64,000 nucleotides of DNA from Marchantia polymorpha subsp. ruderalis. Its lineage: Eukaryota > Streptophyta > Marchantiopsida > Marchantiales > Marchantiaceae. The stretch covers positions 25,432,501 to 25,496,500 of the forward strand of contig AP031351.1 in NCBI GenBank assembly GCA_037833965.1, written 5' to 3'. Within the stretch, counting starts at the first letter, position 1, and each line of letters begins with the position of its first letter. The notes under the pieces are model-generated. The model saw only the letters and a program-made list of their open reading frames with translations. It made no database searches and was not told the origin of the DNA. The position numbers and the translations under genes are program-made. This document shows positions 12,403 to 24,729 of the stretch, piece by piece.

Positions 12403-13343
12403 AAGGGATCTGTGAGCTGAATTGTGTGCTCACCTTTTGACTTAGTATTAGATATGGAGAGTAGAAGAGAGTAGAAAATTCAAAGAGAAAATAATAATAA
12501 TTAGATACTGTTAGTAAGAGTTTAGATACTTTATACGTCATGTATGTTAAGACGACTAAGTGACGGAGACGGTTACGTAGAAGAACAATTCTTGAGTTCG
12601 GTGGCGAAGTCAAAAACCAACTGCGAGGAGAGTATAGGTGGCGTGCTGGCGGGGGTTGGACAGAAGTGGGAACTGGGTGGAGGGAAATTAGTCGGGATGA
12701 GAGGGATGATATAGAAGTTGGTGAAAATGGCGATGGCCTTAGGAATGATAGAAGATAAGGTCTTGCGTTGAAAATACCAATTGGGCTTGGAATACAATGG
12801 CATTGGTTGTGGATATGGATGTGGATCGTGGTGTCAAGCGCTGGGCTTCATTTCAAATTTTGCGGATTTTGCAAATCAGGTTAGGGTTGGCTTGACAAGT
12901 TGGTGGCCAGGGGTGTTGGCGGGATATAGCCGGGTGCGTCAGTGGTGAGGTCCTCGTCTTGTTTAGTTTGTTTGTTCCTCTCACGGAGTGTCGAAAAGAG
13001 AACAGTGAAGATCTGAGAGCCGAGGGATAGTGGCGACAGTAGATGGTTTACGAGTTTGTTTGGAATGTTTAAGTACCTTCTTAGTGGGAGAGGGATGAAA
13101 AGTATGCAGACGGTTCTACAATGAAGTTCAAGGTTGGATTGAAGGCAAGAGTCGTGACGAGTATCATGAATGTTCAGGTTGCCTGAAATCTTCAGGAGTG
13201 AAGAGTTCTGTGAAGCATCGACGCGGTGTTATAGAGATTGAATCGATTGATGTCGTGTGTGAAGTGGAGTTTAAAAATGTTCGTTATTAGCCTTGTTTGC
13301 TTAGACGCCCCACCTGGACTAAAACGCCAAAGGGTGGGGAGTT
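12403..13343. repeat. Dispersed repeat, copy A, about 940 bp
   Basis: The left part (tgtgagctgaattgtgtgct) and the right end (aacgccaaagggtgggg) both reappear, in the same orientation and at about the same spacing, at 28727-29668. The interior is GC-richer than its surroundings and much diverged between the copies. The purine-rich right end resembles a polypurine tract, so this may be the 3' internal part of a dead LTR retrotransposon. No coding domain was recognised. Confidence 0.45.
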
Positions 13344-16300
13344 TAATGCTTACAAGATCACTCTAGTCCGAGAATATATAGTCAGAGAAACTTGGAAAAC
13401 GTTCAATTTTTTGAATTGAGCCTTACTCAAGAGATTTTAAGTTGAATAACTTGGTGTCTCATAAGCCTCAACCCGGATTTTCCAACAAGTGAGTGGGTTG
13501 GACTCGATTGAGTTGTGAATGTGAAAGGCTAGTGGGATCTGATTGTGATTTTGTTATTCACTCAAGGATTTTGTTATTGTTGAGGCAAAAAAAATTTCCA
13601 ATATAAATGTTTGGGTTTTTTCTTATTGTATCAAATTTTACTTCCATGTTCTGCAAACATAAAAAACGTGTTTTAGATTTCAATATGTAAATAATAATAA
13701 AAAAAATCTATATAGTTTTCTAAGAGTAACAATAATCAATGTAGGGTATATATATTGATATTATATATATATATATATCTGCACATAAAATTAATATTTA
13801 AAATGTACATGATCTTAAAATTATTTTTGAATATGAAATGTACAAAAATGATTAGAATTTTTGAAAATACGTATTTCAATGCAATTTTTGAATAGTACAA
13901 TGAATCATAAAACAATTTGGTTGTTGATTAGACTTATTATTCAATGTTACAGTTTAAAATTTTTGCAAAAAATTCATTATCACATCTATTATTTTCTTTT
14001 GTTGAAAGTTTTTTAAGTAATGTACAATCACATTTGTTGACTATCAAATATAATTAGAGTGAAAATTAGAAATTGCATAATAAAAGAACATAAGATATTG
14101 TTGATTATTAGCAAAATAAAAATAAATGTAAAACATACATAAATATATTAACAACCATAGTAAATAAATTATTTTTAACTACATAGTGTCATTTAAAAAA
14201 CAACAATTTCAGATACAATTAAATCAAAACTTACATCATATTTGTTTGTTGAAAATTTGCTATTTAACGCAAGATTTTTATCTTGAAAATAATAAATTAT
14301 CAATCCCAACTATCATTTACATTAAAAAATCAACATAAAATTTTGAAATAAAAATGTTTATTTATATGGTTGATGTAGATGCACAAAGTAAGGATGTGTA
14401 TTAATCTAAATCTGTAAACATTATTAATTGTTTTTATGAAACATATACGTTGTTGTTGTCATCTTTGCTTTGGCATTATGCAGATCTTTTAGATGAATCC
14501 TATCATCTTTAGTTCCTCATGAACCATGAATTCAAAATTATATTATTGAAGGTATTATTTGAAATTTGTATTTGAATTTTCTGGTTTAAATAGATATCAA
14601 ATATTTATATAATAATTTAACTTTATCTGAATAATTACTCTATATTACGTCTGAGTTCTCTGTGATTTGTGGTGCATATGCAGACTTATAACACCAATAA
14701 TCTTTATTTTCAAAAATAATTTTGTGACACCTTTCACCTTTATCATTACAATGATTTTTGTAATACAATGTAAAATTTAAATTAATATATATATGAAATA
14801 AAAAATGTCCAATTACAACATATATATCAAGAAATTCAGATTATAAAAAATTAAAAAAAAACTCAATTAATCTTATTTATGATTTACAATTGCAATATCA
14901 ATTTAAAATTTATAATATATAACAATAAAATCTCAAAGACATATTTTTTTTAGATTACATTAAAATTTGATCGTGATATATATTTATAATCTATACAAAA
15001 AGTTGGATAGATGTCTACATGGGAATTTTTATTTGGAATCTGAAAAGTATTATTTAATAATCCAAAAGCATACAAGTAGATTATATTTTTTATCCAAGTT
15101 ATCTAGTGATCAATTTATCATTGATAAATCTTTTCCAGAATGTTGTTTCAAATTCTATACTCGTTAAAGATGTGAGTGTATGATTGTTGAACATCACCAA
15201 GGATCAAGCGATGAGTCAAGTCGCTATTACAAGTGTACATGGAATGTTGGGGAGTATCAGGTAACTATTTTTGGTGAAAATCCTCTTCGATCCTTAAAGA
15301 GTGGTAAGGGGCGCTTTTGCCTTGGACTTTCAGAGTATATCGGCTATTTAGTATGCTCTATAGATTTGTGTTTCAGAGTTTAGAGGCGAAGTGGCCTCGG
15401 GAGATTGTGTGCTTAGAGCTGAGAGGTAGTGTCCCATTTTTTCCTTCATTGTAGATGAGAAGTAAGTTTGTGGTTCTTTCCTCGTGTGCTGGGATGTAGT
15501 AATCTAGGGATCAACTTCTATAGAGTATTTTTGTACAATCTCGGACTTGTTGTGCGAATACGTATCGTCATACATCCTACATCGCTGACATGCTACTCAC
15601 ATACACATACGCACACATACACACATATAAGGCGCGAGAGAGTACACACTCAAATGTCACAATCCAAGCAGTTCTTCGAGTGAAATAAACGGGAGATTCC
15701 CCACTAGAATTTCCGTCCGTCGTTTACCCTACTGGCAAAACTGTCACCGTCACAAACATAGTCAAGCCCAACCCACTCCACACTCGGAGACTCAAGGTTT
15801 GAAGCTCACGGGCACTACCCCAACGCGCTAGGCTCGACTCGAAGAACTAACGTTCTTCAAGCCGTCTCCGACCTGAAACCATAGGCTCGACGCAATACCA
15901 AAAACTACATGACAGACTTTACTTATAGTGTATCTGCAAGACTTGAGAGTGGTACTTGGTGCATGAATTGGTAAGTAGCACTAGGTGGAAGGTAGCATAC
16001 ACATGACACACTTTGGTAACAACAAGATGTGACCCCATTAAGAGTTGAAAGGAGTGAAGGTAAAAGTAAAACTGGCATTTCTTGAGTAGAACTTCCGGTA
16101 ACGGAATTAAATATATCACATGTAAGTTCTAGTATAACATGTTTTCAGTATTTTTTTTCCTCAAGAGTACACTTCTAATGAATCCGGTTGCGCGAGGAAG
16201 TAGTTACCATCAGATAGAGTGTTATTGGTGTTGATACTTTAAAACAAGTTCTTGACATAGTGTGGACCAGTTTTTTTTAGCGCCGCTGCTGGGGAACAAT

Positions 16301-16493
16301 TTTACCAAAGATATACAAGTTAGATCTTTGGTTTGATGGAAATTTCTAACCCAAGGAAAAGATATAACCTCATGCTATTATAGAAGCATGACCCAGACTA
16401 GAAGTCAAGGACATTTATTTGTCTACCTTACTGTGGAAGCTACAAGAAACTAGGGAAGTGATTCAAGAATACAAGAACCTGTCTATTCAAGAT
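13344..16493. other. AT-rich spacer with short CA-type microsatellite
   Basis: Positions 13560-15170 are strongly AT-rich with no reading frame of interest. An imperfect cacata/cacaca microsatellite lies at about 15597-15630. A GC-richer patch at 15690-15910 has no recognisable coding content. This side precedes the gypsy integrase relic and could be more decayed parts of the same element. Confidence 0.4.
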
Positions 16494-16713
16494 AGTTTTT
16501 TGCAAGGTTCGGAAGAAAAATCATTTAGAACTTGTGAGTGATAGGGGAAAACATTTTTTGAATCAGATGGTGGAAGAACTGACCACCTTGTATCGGACCA
16601 AGCATCGCAATACTACTTTGTATCATCCCAAGGTAAATGTATTCACTAAAAGAATTGATAGCATATTGGTAAAATACTCAACAAAACGATTGCAGTGCAC
16701 AAGACCTGATTGA
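16494..16713 (+). pseudogene. Ty3/gypsy integrase core fragment
   Basis: The plus-strand frame beginning near 16528 reads LVSDRGKHFLNQ, followed by EELTTLYRTKHRNTTLYHPK. This matches the second catalytic-Asp region of retroviral-type integrases, whose usual form is SDRGxxF..KHRxTxxYHPQ. The frame fades into stops at about 16713, and no RT, RNase H or LTR was found attached. It is a transposon scrap, not a functional gene. Confidence 0.72.
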
Positions 16714-18404
16714 GATATAAAGTTATTAGTTATTATGTATGATTATAATTTGATTTAAAAAGTGAATTCACTATTTATAAAATATATTTCAAATCATGAC
16801 TATAACAAATCAACAGTTTAAAATTTTTTATTTAAGTTATTTTGAGTATTGATTATTCTATTTCAAAATGTTATCTAAAATTATATATTCGTGATGATGA
16901 TTTTACCATCTACAAAATCCCCTTGAAACAAAAATTATTTACAAGTATATCACAAATTATGCATATAAAAAATATAAGTTATTTGCATAATATGTTATAT
17001 TAAAATCTCTATGGGAGATGTAATTCTGTGAATATGGGTGCAATGGAACACTAATGTTGAACAATGAGGGTTTAGTATAAAGAGTCAATTTTTTTTTGTT
17101 TCTGTATATATATGGTTCGGCGCAGCAATTCCACGAAACTCGCACCTACGATTCTTAGGTGGTGGGGGGGAAAGCTTGAGAGGGCCTACCTATCCTACTC
17201 GATAACCAGCCTACAACATTGACGTTTGTACCGGAAGCAGAAGGAGAAAAGCCGTCCGCCCCATGCCCACGCAAGCTCAAGAGGTAAAGACAGACACACC
17301 AAGGCCTCTGATAATGACGGAGAAAATTGCTTCTCTCAAAACTCGAGATTTACTTTCATCAGCGAGGACCTTGTTAAGCAGTTTCGTCCGGTTTACTGTC
17401 AAGCAGTGATCAGCAGAGCTAGTGTGAATAACACTCCGGCAAGAATGAACGAGGGACATGGGACTCAGGACCCGAGATTCTTCAGCCACTTCGAGGCCAC
17501 TCTTCGAAATTGCGAGCATTTTCCAAGTTTCATTCCATACCCTTGCTTGCATCTGATGCCATTAGTCGAGGCCAACCCTCTCGAGGCTTCATCATGAAAT
17601 TCCACGTCGTGATTCTCCAGATGATCACGCACATGGATATTTTTACATCAACATTGCTCAACTTCTTCGAGGTCACATTTATGCCGAATCCAGGTCGTCT
17701 CCTTCTTCTGCATTCTTCAAAGCGAACGAACCCCATGCGTAAACTCCCCACCCCCCGTCACCCCGACGGACATGCGTAAACTCACTGAACTTCCAAAGAA
17801 GTCTTGTCAATGTAGGGGCCTCGACAGGTGCCCGTCCACTGAGCCTGATAATGAATGGCATGAGGTCCAAGTTGACAAGGCCCGACTATGATTGAACATG
17901 AAGATCGGCCTGTCTCGCGAGAGAGTCAATTGCCAAGCTCGACAGTCATGGCTCACGAAAACCTGCTTCCATCATTTACTTCAACCAGTGACTGCTGCTT
18001 CAGCAAGTCCCACCAGCAGCCTGCGGTTCTCGATCTAAATGAATTCGAATCTGCTATATCTGAGAGCGTGGATATCTCCTCCTCTCCGACAGCATGTCCG
18101 GCCCGAGCAGACGGCTGCAGCAGCATGCACAGCCGCGGCGGCTCGTTTTACCTGACCATCGACATCAGCAGCAGCTGCTGCGGCGCAGCGGGCGAGGGAG
18201 CTGAGAGCAGAGTCAATTGCAAGCAAAGCGCATGTCTGGCGTCCACAGGCGAGACCGAGGCCATGTTATGGAAAAGAAGCCAGTATGCACAGAGTTTGAC
18301 TCGAGGGGGTTTCAGAGTGCATCCGGAATTCAGGAATTGCTCCGGATGGAGTCTTGGATTTACGGATCAGATGAAGGCTCGATCACGAGTCATCGACTGC
18401 AATC
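16714..18404. other. Spacer with unassigned open frames
   Basis: An AT-rich part (16714-17150) gives way to GC-richer sequence. Open frames of 60 to 190 codons occur at 17226-17597 and 17888-18460 on the plus strand and at 17277-17552 on the minus strand. The 17888-18460 frame is rich in Ser and Cys and might be upstream sequence of the GRAS relic, but none of these frames has a recognisable domain. Confidence 0.35.
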
Positions 18405-19611
18405 ATGGACATAAAAGATCTATTCCCCTCTTCGGTAGATGCAGCCTCTTCCTGCGATGATCGTCCTCCGAAGGGCAGTGGTGATTGAGCAGCAGCAGCA
18501 GCCAGAGAACGCTCGTTGGGAAATTGCACTCGGATTCTACTCCCGTGAGGCTGCTGCAGTTTCCAAATCATACAGCCCGCGGGAAAATTCCTCGGATCGA
18601 GTGAAGAATCACAGGAACCATATCCCCCTCGTAGACACGACCTCGGCAGCCACGTTGTCGAGCTCTTCGTGGCCGTCGCCGTCATTCGAGTCCGTCGCCG
18701 GTCACTGCGTTTCACTGCGGCGAGACCTGGCGTCTCTCTACGCCGACTCCATGCAGCGTGTGACGTCGTGCTTCGTCGAGGGCCTGCCGCCTCGCCTCGC
18801 CGCCGACGAAGGTATGTCGATACGTGGTTGATGTACACGGCCGCTGCTGACGTGGCGTTCGGTCACTACGCTGCCAACTGCGCCATTCTCGAAGTCTTCG
18901 ACGGCGAGGCCGCTCTGCACGTCGTCGACCTCAGCATGAGCCACCGGCTTGAGTGGCCGTCGCTCATACGACGCTCATGTCGACGAGACCATGCGGCCGT
19001 CCGAACTCGCTGCGCATTGCGTCCGGCCGCTGATAGCCGCCTGCTAGACGAGGTAGGTCGGGAAATGGCTGCTGCGCCGCGCAGCACGGCGTGCCGTTCG
19101 GGTTCCGCGTAGTGACGGAGTCGCAGGAAAACCCGCGACGCTGGCAGGTGGAGCTTCGCGACGGCGAGGCTCTGTCCATGAACAGCGTGCTGCAGCTGCC
19201 TTGCGTCGTGAACGAGAGTCGCGCCTAACGTCCTGGGCCGGTTCACGGAGGCTCTGCAATACCACTCGGCCATCTTCGACTCGTCGGACGCCGTCAAGCC
19301 GCGATCCAGCCACCGGCGACTGAAGGTCGAGCAGTTCCACCTTCGCCCAAGAGATCGAGAACATCGTGTCGTGCGAAGGCCCCGCCCGCGTCGAAAGGCT
19401 CGAGGCGATCGATGAGTGGCGCCGGCGCACGAGCCGAGCGGGCCACCAAGCGCGTCCCTTGAAGTTCCTCCGCGACGCTCCTGCCTGGCTCGGCCTCTAC
19501 GCCTGCGACGGTCACAGTCGGGCCGAAGTCAGGTGCTGTCTCGTTTTGGGGTGGAAAGGCAAACCTCCCATCGCCGCCTCGCCTTACCTCGCCTCGTACT
19601 GGGCCTGCTAG
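18405..19611 (+). pseudogene. GRAS-family transcription factor pseudogene
   Basis: GRAS landmarks occur in the right order but in different frames. A possible start at 18405 (MDIKDLFPSS) stops early. Next comes SMQRVTSCFVEGLPPRLA (frame of 18439). AFGHYAANCAILEVFDGE then LHVVDLSMSHRLEWPSLI, equivalent to the VHIID motif, follows in a second frame near 18850-18970. LLDEVGREMA leads, after a shift, into HGVPFGFRVV and VELRDGEAL. After another shift [19 protein letters not shown] appears, then [18 protein letters not shown], and finally GCLVLGW-like CCLVLGWKGKP ending at the TAG at 19609-19611. At least four frame changes and several stops prevent any continuous protein, and no intron borders explain them. 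GRAS proteins are plant transcriptional regulators. The subfamily is unclear. Assembly error is the alternative to real decay. Confidence 0.8.
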
Positions 19612-21178
19612 CCCATCGCCTTCCATCGCCTTACCTGGACTCCATCGCCGTCCTGTCCTGGAATTGATTGAGTGAGAATGGGCTCGTACTTTTGAGCTGG
19701 AACCTGATTGACTCTCGATAGAATGGATCGGATGCACTTTATTCAGCTCAAGCCAAAGTGAAACCCGCCCGCAGGACTTCGTGGGACCGACTGACAGCTG
19801 GACCAGTTTCCTGCACTGTGAATCATTGCCAAACACCTTGGCCTGCCGTGGAATGAATCGAGAAGATCGACGACAGACATTGTCGATCGACGTAAAACTG
19901 TCTGTAATTCGGGCATCAAACTTCCAAGTATTAGTGGCCTGGCAAACGTCTAGCCTATCACAACACTTTTTTCTAAACCTCTGCAACCTCCTGAAAGAAA
20001 GTGTGTCCAGATACCCTATGTCGGAGGGCATAAAGCCTGGATCTCAGATAAGTGCGATCACATGCAATCACACAGTTTCATTTATGTAACATGGGCCCAG
20101 TCATAGAATTCAACCCGAGTGTCTTTTGAGGAGCTCAATGACCTTTTGTACATTATCTGTCCTGGATTGGTAAGGTGCCACTTTACTTGGTTAGAACACA
20201 AGAATAACTAATGAAGAGATTACAGTCCCAAGGAATCAACTGCTCCTGCCATGGGAGTTATGGTAGGTTTTGGCTTCATTTAGCGGAACATACTTGGCTG
20301 TCTTCATCTCTTCAAAGATCAAGATCTCGTAAGGGACTCACAAAATTGCGAAGTTCATCGCTCAAACTCAGTAATGCTTTCAGCAAGTCCAAGAATTTTG
20401 TGTCATTGAGCGCATGCACCTGACAGTGTAATTGGGTCAATATTGAACTTGCTTCCGGCAAGGTCTAAAGTCGATGTGAGTGTATCAGTTAATGTCAGGT
20501 GGACACTGACCTCTTTGACCGAAGTGTACTGAAGTCGACGTGAGCTAGAAAACAACCTTACCCTCCAAACCTCACGGAACTTAAGCTTGTCCTCTTCACG
20601 AACAATTTTCTCAGAAACATCTGCTCCTTATTATACATTTCACACATGCTAGACAAGAAAATGATACTGAAGTATGAATGGTTAGGAGTTAGAACCTTAG
20701 GCAATTTATCTACCAAATTGTTCTCTACAAGTTAATGTCAAGGTTGAACATATCTCAACGCAAGAAAAATTTCTCATTCCAGAGAGGTGATGAAACCATT
20801 GTGAACTCCATGTGAAAGATTTTGCATCGACACTCTGAAAATCGTACATTTGAATTCCGCCACATAATCCTGTTTATTTATTTACTTTACATATGACTTT
20901 CAAGGTTTGTAAAAAACAACGAACAAGATCTAGAATCTATGATCATGAGCTGTAAACTGTAATTTTTTTCACAAAATGCTCTTTAACATTTATACATCAT
21001 TAAAAAATCATTACCTGTAGAACGATTCGTCGTAGGCCTCCATCGGACAAGGTCAGATATCACCTTTACCCTTCGCATGTGAATGGTGAAGGTGACCGTT
21101 GAGAACGTTGGTCGTCAAGGTCAGAGCTCATGCGCCTGGGCGTTTGTAATTGCTTTGTGGCAGAAAGCTCGTCGGCAG
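19612..21178. other. Spacer, nothing recognised
   Basis: Moderately AT-rich sequence with only short open frames; a 70-codon frame at 20211-20423 has no family signature. No RNA gene or element ends are seen. Confidence 0.4.
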
Positions 21179-21227
21179 AAGCTTCAGATGACTCACGAGA
21201 AAAAAATTCGTGAATCATCTGAAGCTT
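21179..21227. repeat. 20-bp snapback hairpin, one mismatch
   Basis: Arm 21179-21198 (aagcttcagatgactcacga) pairs with 21208-21227 with a single mismatch around a 9-nt A-rich loop. A smaller perfect one (gtatcgt / acgatac) follows directly at about 21233-21248. Confidence 0.85.
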
Positions 21228-21749
21228 GAGAGTATCGTGAACGATACACTCTCGCTTCATGTGTCTGATTTGGACGGAGGAGAAATTGGTACACCTGAAT
21301 ATCTACGGTTGAATTTCAAACCAGTGTCTGTCAATGATAACGACAGGAATTTGTCCAAACCTGCTCGACGAAACCTCAGCTTGAAACGCTGTCAGAACGC
21401 AGCACCGAATGTACGAGATTGTAAGAAGCTTTTTAAAATCACACATCTAGAGTTCAATGGGATGCGGAGACATCGATCCAATCTCAAAAAGAACTCTACC
21501 AGTAAGATTACTAGAAGGGAGCAAATAAGAGAAATGAATCGAAAGGGATTGTGTACCAGTGTTGGATTCCTAGTGTACAAGGGATTGTGCCTGCGAGTGA
21601 TCAGCTTGATCTCCCCTGTCGGAGGTGATTCAGACCTATTAGCTTGTAGGGATCACTCTTGCTAGCTGCTGATCCTTTACTTCCAACACTGTCACGGCCG
21701 GTTAGTTATTTACGGGATCGCATCCAAAGCCAAGCACAAGGATGAGGAT

Positions 21750-21790
21750 CATCGTGTGTTGCACTTCAATTCGAAGTCCAACACACGATG
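21750..21790. repeat. 18-bp snapback hairpin, one mismatch
   Basis: Arm 21750-21767 (catcgtgtgttgcacttc) pairs with 21773-21790 with one mismatch and a 5-nt loop. The arm sequence is unrelated to the other hairpins in the window. Confidence 0.85.
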
Positions 21791-23556
21791 ACTTGATGTG
21801 GATCGCCATTACAGCCTTGACTCTTGCTTGAGGTGTCAGATAGAGAAATGAAAAAATCTCCTGGATGTTGTGCTGACTGAGTGACAAATCGAAGTCATGC
21901 ACTCCGCACCAGAATCCTTCAGGACAGATTACTGCTTTTCTTCCTCTTCTACTTGAAAGCTTGAGCTTGCATCAATCGTTGGTGGTCATTCTCCAACAGG
22001 ACTTCGTTGTTCTATCATTCTCAGAACTGGCATAATCCTAAATCTAGATAAGCCAAGAAGAGGTGTAAACGCCCACATAATCGTTCTTATTATGGCGGAT
22101 AATCTAACGGATGGCGGATAATCTAACTTTTAAATTAAAACAGCACATGAGTTTGCGTTGATATTTGAAGTAAGACTAGCAAAGAATCATACTTTGATCC
22201 TTTCATGTTACCTTTGTTAGTTAAAACTTGATGGTAAGACAATACCTCCAATTTATTATATCCTAATCGAGTTATTGTGTCAAATTTTAACATGTCAAAT
22301 AAATTTGGTAAGATTTGGAAAAATGACGAAATTGAAATATGTTGATGATTTCACATCTTGCCAGATTGACTCGTTAATTATAGATTAATTTCAGATTTTT
22401 CCTCTGAAAATCTTTGATGGATGCAATGTGAATATAGACCACGTTTTATTTATATATCTATAAAATTCTATTTTACATTATAAGACTTCAATAATTGGAA
22501 TATGAATTCATGTGTAGTGTTGAAAGTAAGAATTTTTGTTCAACATGCACTATAATTCGATACATACATGATCCACCCAAAATATTTCAAAAAAATATTT
22601 GAAATAGAACCCTATGTACAATTATTTCTAATTAATCTGAATAATGTGAAATCAAAATTCAAGCCAGAAAAGGATCTAGGAAATCTTTTTATTTATTTGA
22701 TGAAAATGTAAAACAATTGAGAACTATATAATTTTAAATACATAGTCAATATTTATAAAAGAACAAAATTATATCATTCAGTACAAAATTGCCATAGATG
22801 ATTGCGTCATAATGTAAAATAAATAGAATTTTTTATTTTCAAATAAATTGACATGTCTTTGATTAGAAGAAATTAAATTAGATTTAGATCAACTAAATAA
22901 ATAACTCATATAGATGTCAAATTACTAAATTTTAAAAAATTAAAATGATTGAAAGAAAGAATATGAGCAATGAATCTTGCATCTACTAACATAAATGCTT
23001 CATTATATATAGCATTATTTATTAAATGAATTAGTTCAATAATTATCTTTATTAATAATTATCTTTCTTTTATATATATGAAGATAAATATGAAGTATTT
23101 ACATGCTCTTGATTATATTATTCGCAAGTAAACATACTATTGAGGAATACAAAGCGATTTCAGCTATAATCTAACGGTGTAATATCGCGTTGTAAAAATT
23201 ACGTTGTAATTCTTCCGAATCTACATAATATTAACATTCTATGTTTTATTCTGCATGACATCATTTGAAGTAGCACAAAAATTTACTTTTCTAATAAATT
23301 CGAATGGAAGAATAATCAACAGTGAACATATTGGAACTTTGAGGTTATGTTTAGCAGAGCCACTTAGTAAGCTAAAAGGGAGTGAATAGCATTTTCAATG
23401 TTGCAGCGCCTCACACGTCATATCATTAAAGATGTGATCTACTTTCACGTTCAATAAGCTTGCACACAAGCAACGTCATGCTCCTTTTGCGACGAAATTA
23501 TTATTTGCATCAACCACATTATTGAGATGGTTTCCAAAAGGGCAAAAGGGTCTTGC
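21791..23556. other. AT-rich spacer, nothing recognised
   Basis: From about 22100 to 23350 the sequence is very AT-rich with stops in every frame. No coding or repeat structure is apparent. Confidence 0.45.
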
Positions 23557-23721
23557 CATGATAGATGATCCATGGCAGATAAAGTTTCAAAAGTGCGATG
23601 GATCATCTATCATGGTCTAAAAGAGAGTCTAGTGATTTTTAATCATTAGACTCTCTTTTCTGATCCCAGTAGTTGCACACAACCACAGCTAACAGAAACA
23701 ATTGGAAAATTGTTTCTGTTA
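23557..23721. repeat. Cluster of three successive snapback hairpins
   Basis: Three inverted repeats lie end to end: 23557-23573 with 23598-23614 (catgatagatgatccat, perfect 17 bp, 24-nt loop); 23619-23635 with 23643-23659 (17 bp, one mismatch, 7-nt loop); and 23690-23703 with 23708-23721 (taacagaaacaatt, perfect 14 bp, 4-nt loop). The arms are unrelated to one another, so this is not one amplified element. It lies directly upstream of the ycf3-like fragments. Confidence 0.85.
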
Positions 23722-23771
23722 ACACAGTAAGAAGCACTCTTGCTAGTTCCTATTGCTTGGGGGTTTCTCGT

Positions 23772-24125
23772 CCTTATGATCAAACTTATGTACTATATAA
23801 CATAGGTCTTATTCATACAAGTAACGGAGATCATGCTAAAGCTGTACCTAAGAATATATTTTTTGCGACTTTTCGTGGCACTTCAAAGAAAGAGCCACAA
23901 AGTGCCCGAAAAAAACATTCTACGAAGCAGGGGAAAGCAAGGTTTGAACTTGAAGGTTTGAATCATTGTTCTACACAATTTCACGTAGATTCTTCGGAGG
24001 TGAATAACATAGGTCTTGTTCATATAAGTAACGGAGAACATGCTAAGCTGTACCGTGGAATGTTTTTTTTTTTGTTGGCGACTTTTTTGTGGCAGTTCAA
24101 AGGAAGATTTCACGTAGATCCTTAG
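23772..24125 (+). pseudogene. Duplicated fragment resembling plastid ycf3 (TPR segment)
   Basis: Positions 23772-23849 read [20 protein letters not shown], then HAKA. This matches the conserved TPR segment of Ycf3, the plastid-encoded photosystem I assembly factor. A second, more diverged copy at 23998-24048 reads [18 protein letters not shown] around the peptide is also duplicated: cataggtctt near both starts, a gcgactttt/cgtggca region after each, and tttcacgtagat ending each unit. Homology to ycf3 stops abruptly in both copies, and the remaining exons are absent. This suggests a nuclear-integrated plastid fragment or a nuclear relic, tandemly duplicated and then diverged. It is not a functional ycf3 gene. 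Confidence 0.65.
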
Positions 24126-24729
24126 GAGGTATGGTTATTTTATTATTTGATTCTGTGAATTAAGGTGTACATACATAACGATAAGGACAGCATGGCCGAC
24201 GGACGGCCGGACGGACGGATGGAGGCACCGAAGTGAAGAATGGAAAGGCGTCGATCGGGCCGTCCGGTATCGTCGGCCTCAGAGGCCACACGTCACGCGC
24301 TGCACTCATCGAAGGAAGTGGCAATATGGTACTTCTGAGTCTCGCTCGACATTTTGCGCTGCATTCCCTCTCGCGAGCACGGACACCCCGTGCGCATGAG
24401 GGCCGCGGCGATTTGGTTCGGGACCCGAGAAGATGCTCGTGGTGATAGATCATCGCGCTTCCTGGCCACATTGTGTCACTTTTGCCCAGCTATCGCTAGG
24501 TCGGTGGGATTGAAATCATGATTCGCGGAAGGACGAAGGACAGGATGGATTGCGGGCTGAGAGACGCGAATTCGCCTATAAAGGAATGTGTCGATCTTGC
24601 CTTCGGGTGTTTGAGCTCGAAGGATGGTCTTGCAGACTTGAATTGGGCGGGAATTGGGGGGACGGACGGAAGGAAGAAAGGAAAGAAGAGAATTCCGTAT
24701 CATTTTTGGGTTTTAGAAAGGGGAAGAAC
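24126..24729. promoter_or_regulatory. 5' flank and leader of the sterol methyl oxidase gene
   Basis: Sequence becomes GC-rich from about 24180, with short gacggacg-type repeats at 24195-24225 and 24658-24675. The frame of the SMO start codon is open upstream to about 24550, but family members begin at the ATG at 24730, so this stretch is taken as leader. No TATA element stands out. Confidence 0.4.

Noticed and set aside
17888-18460. 190-codon plus-strand frame before the GRAS relic
   Set aside because: It is in a different frame from the first GRAS motif and has no GRAS N-terminal signature; may be upstream sequence only.
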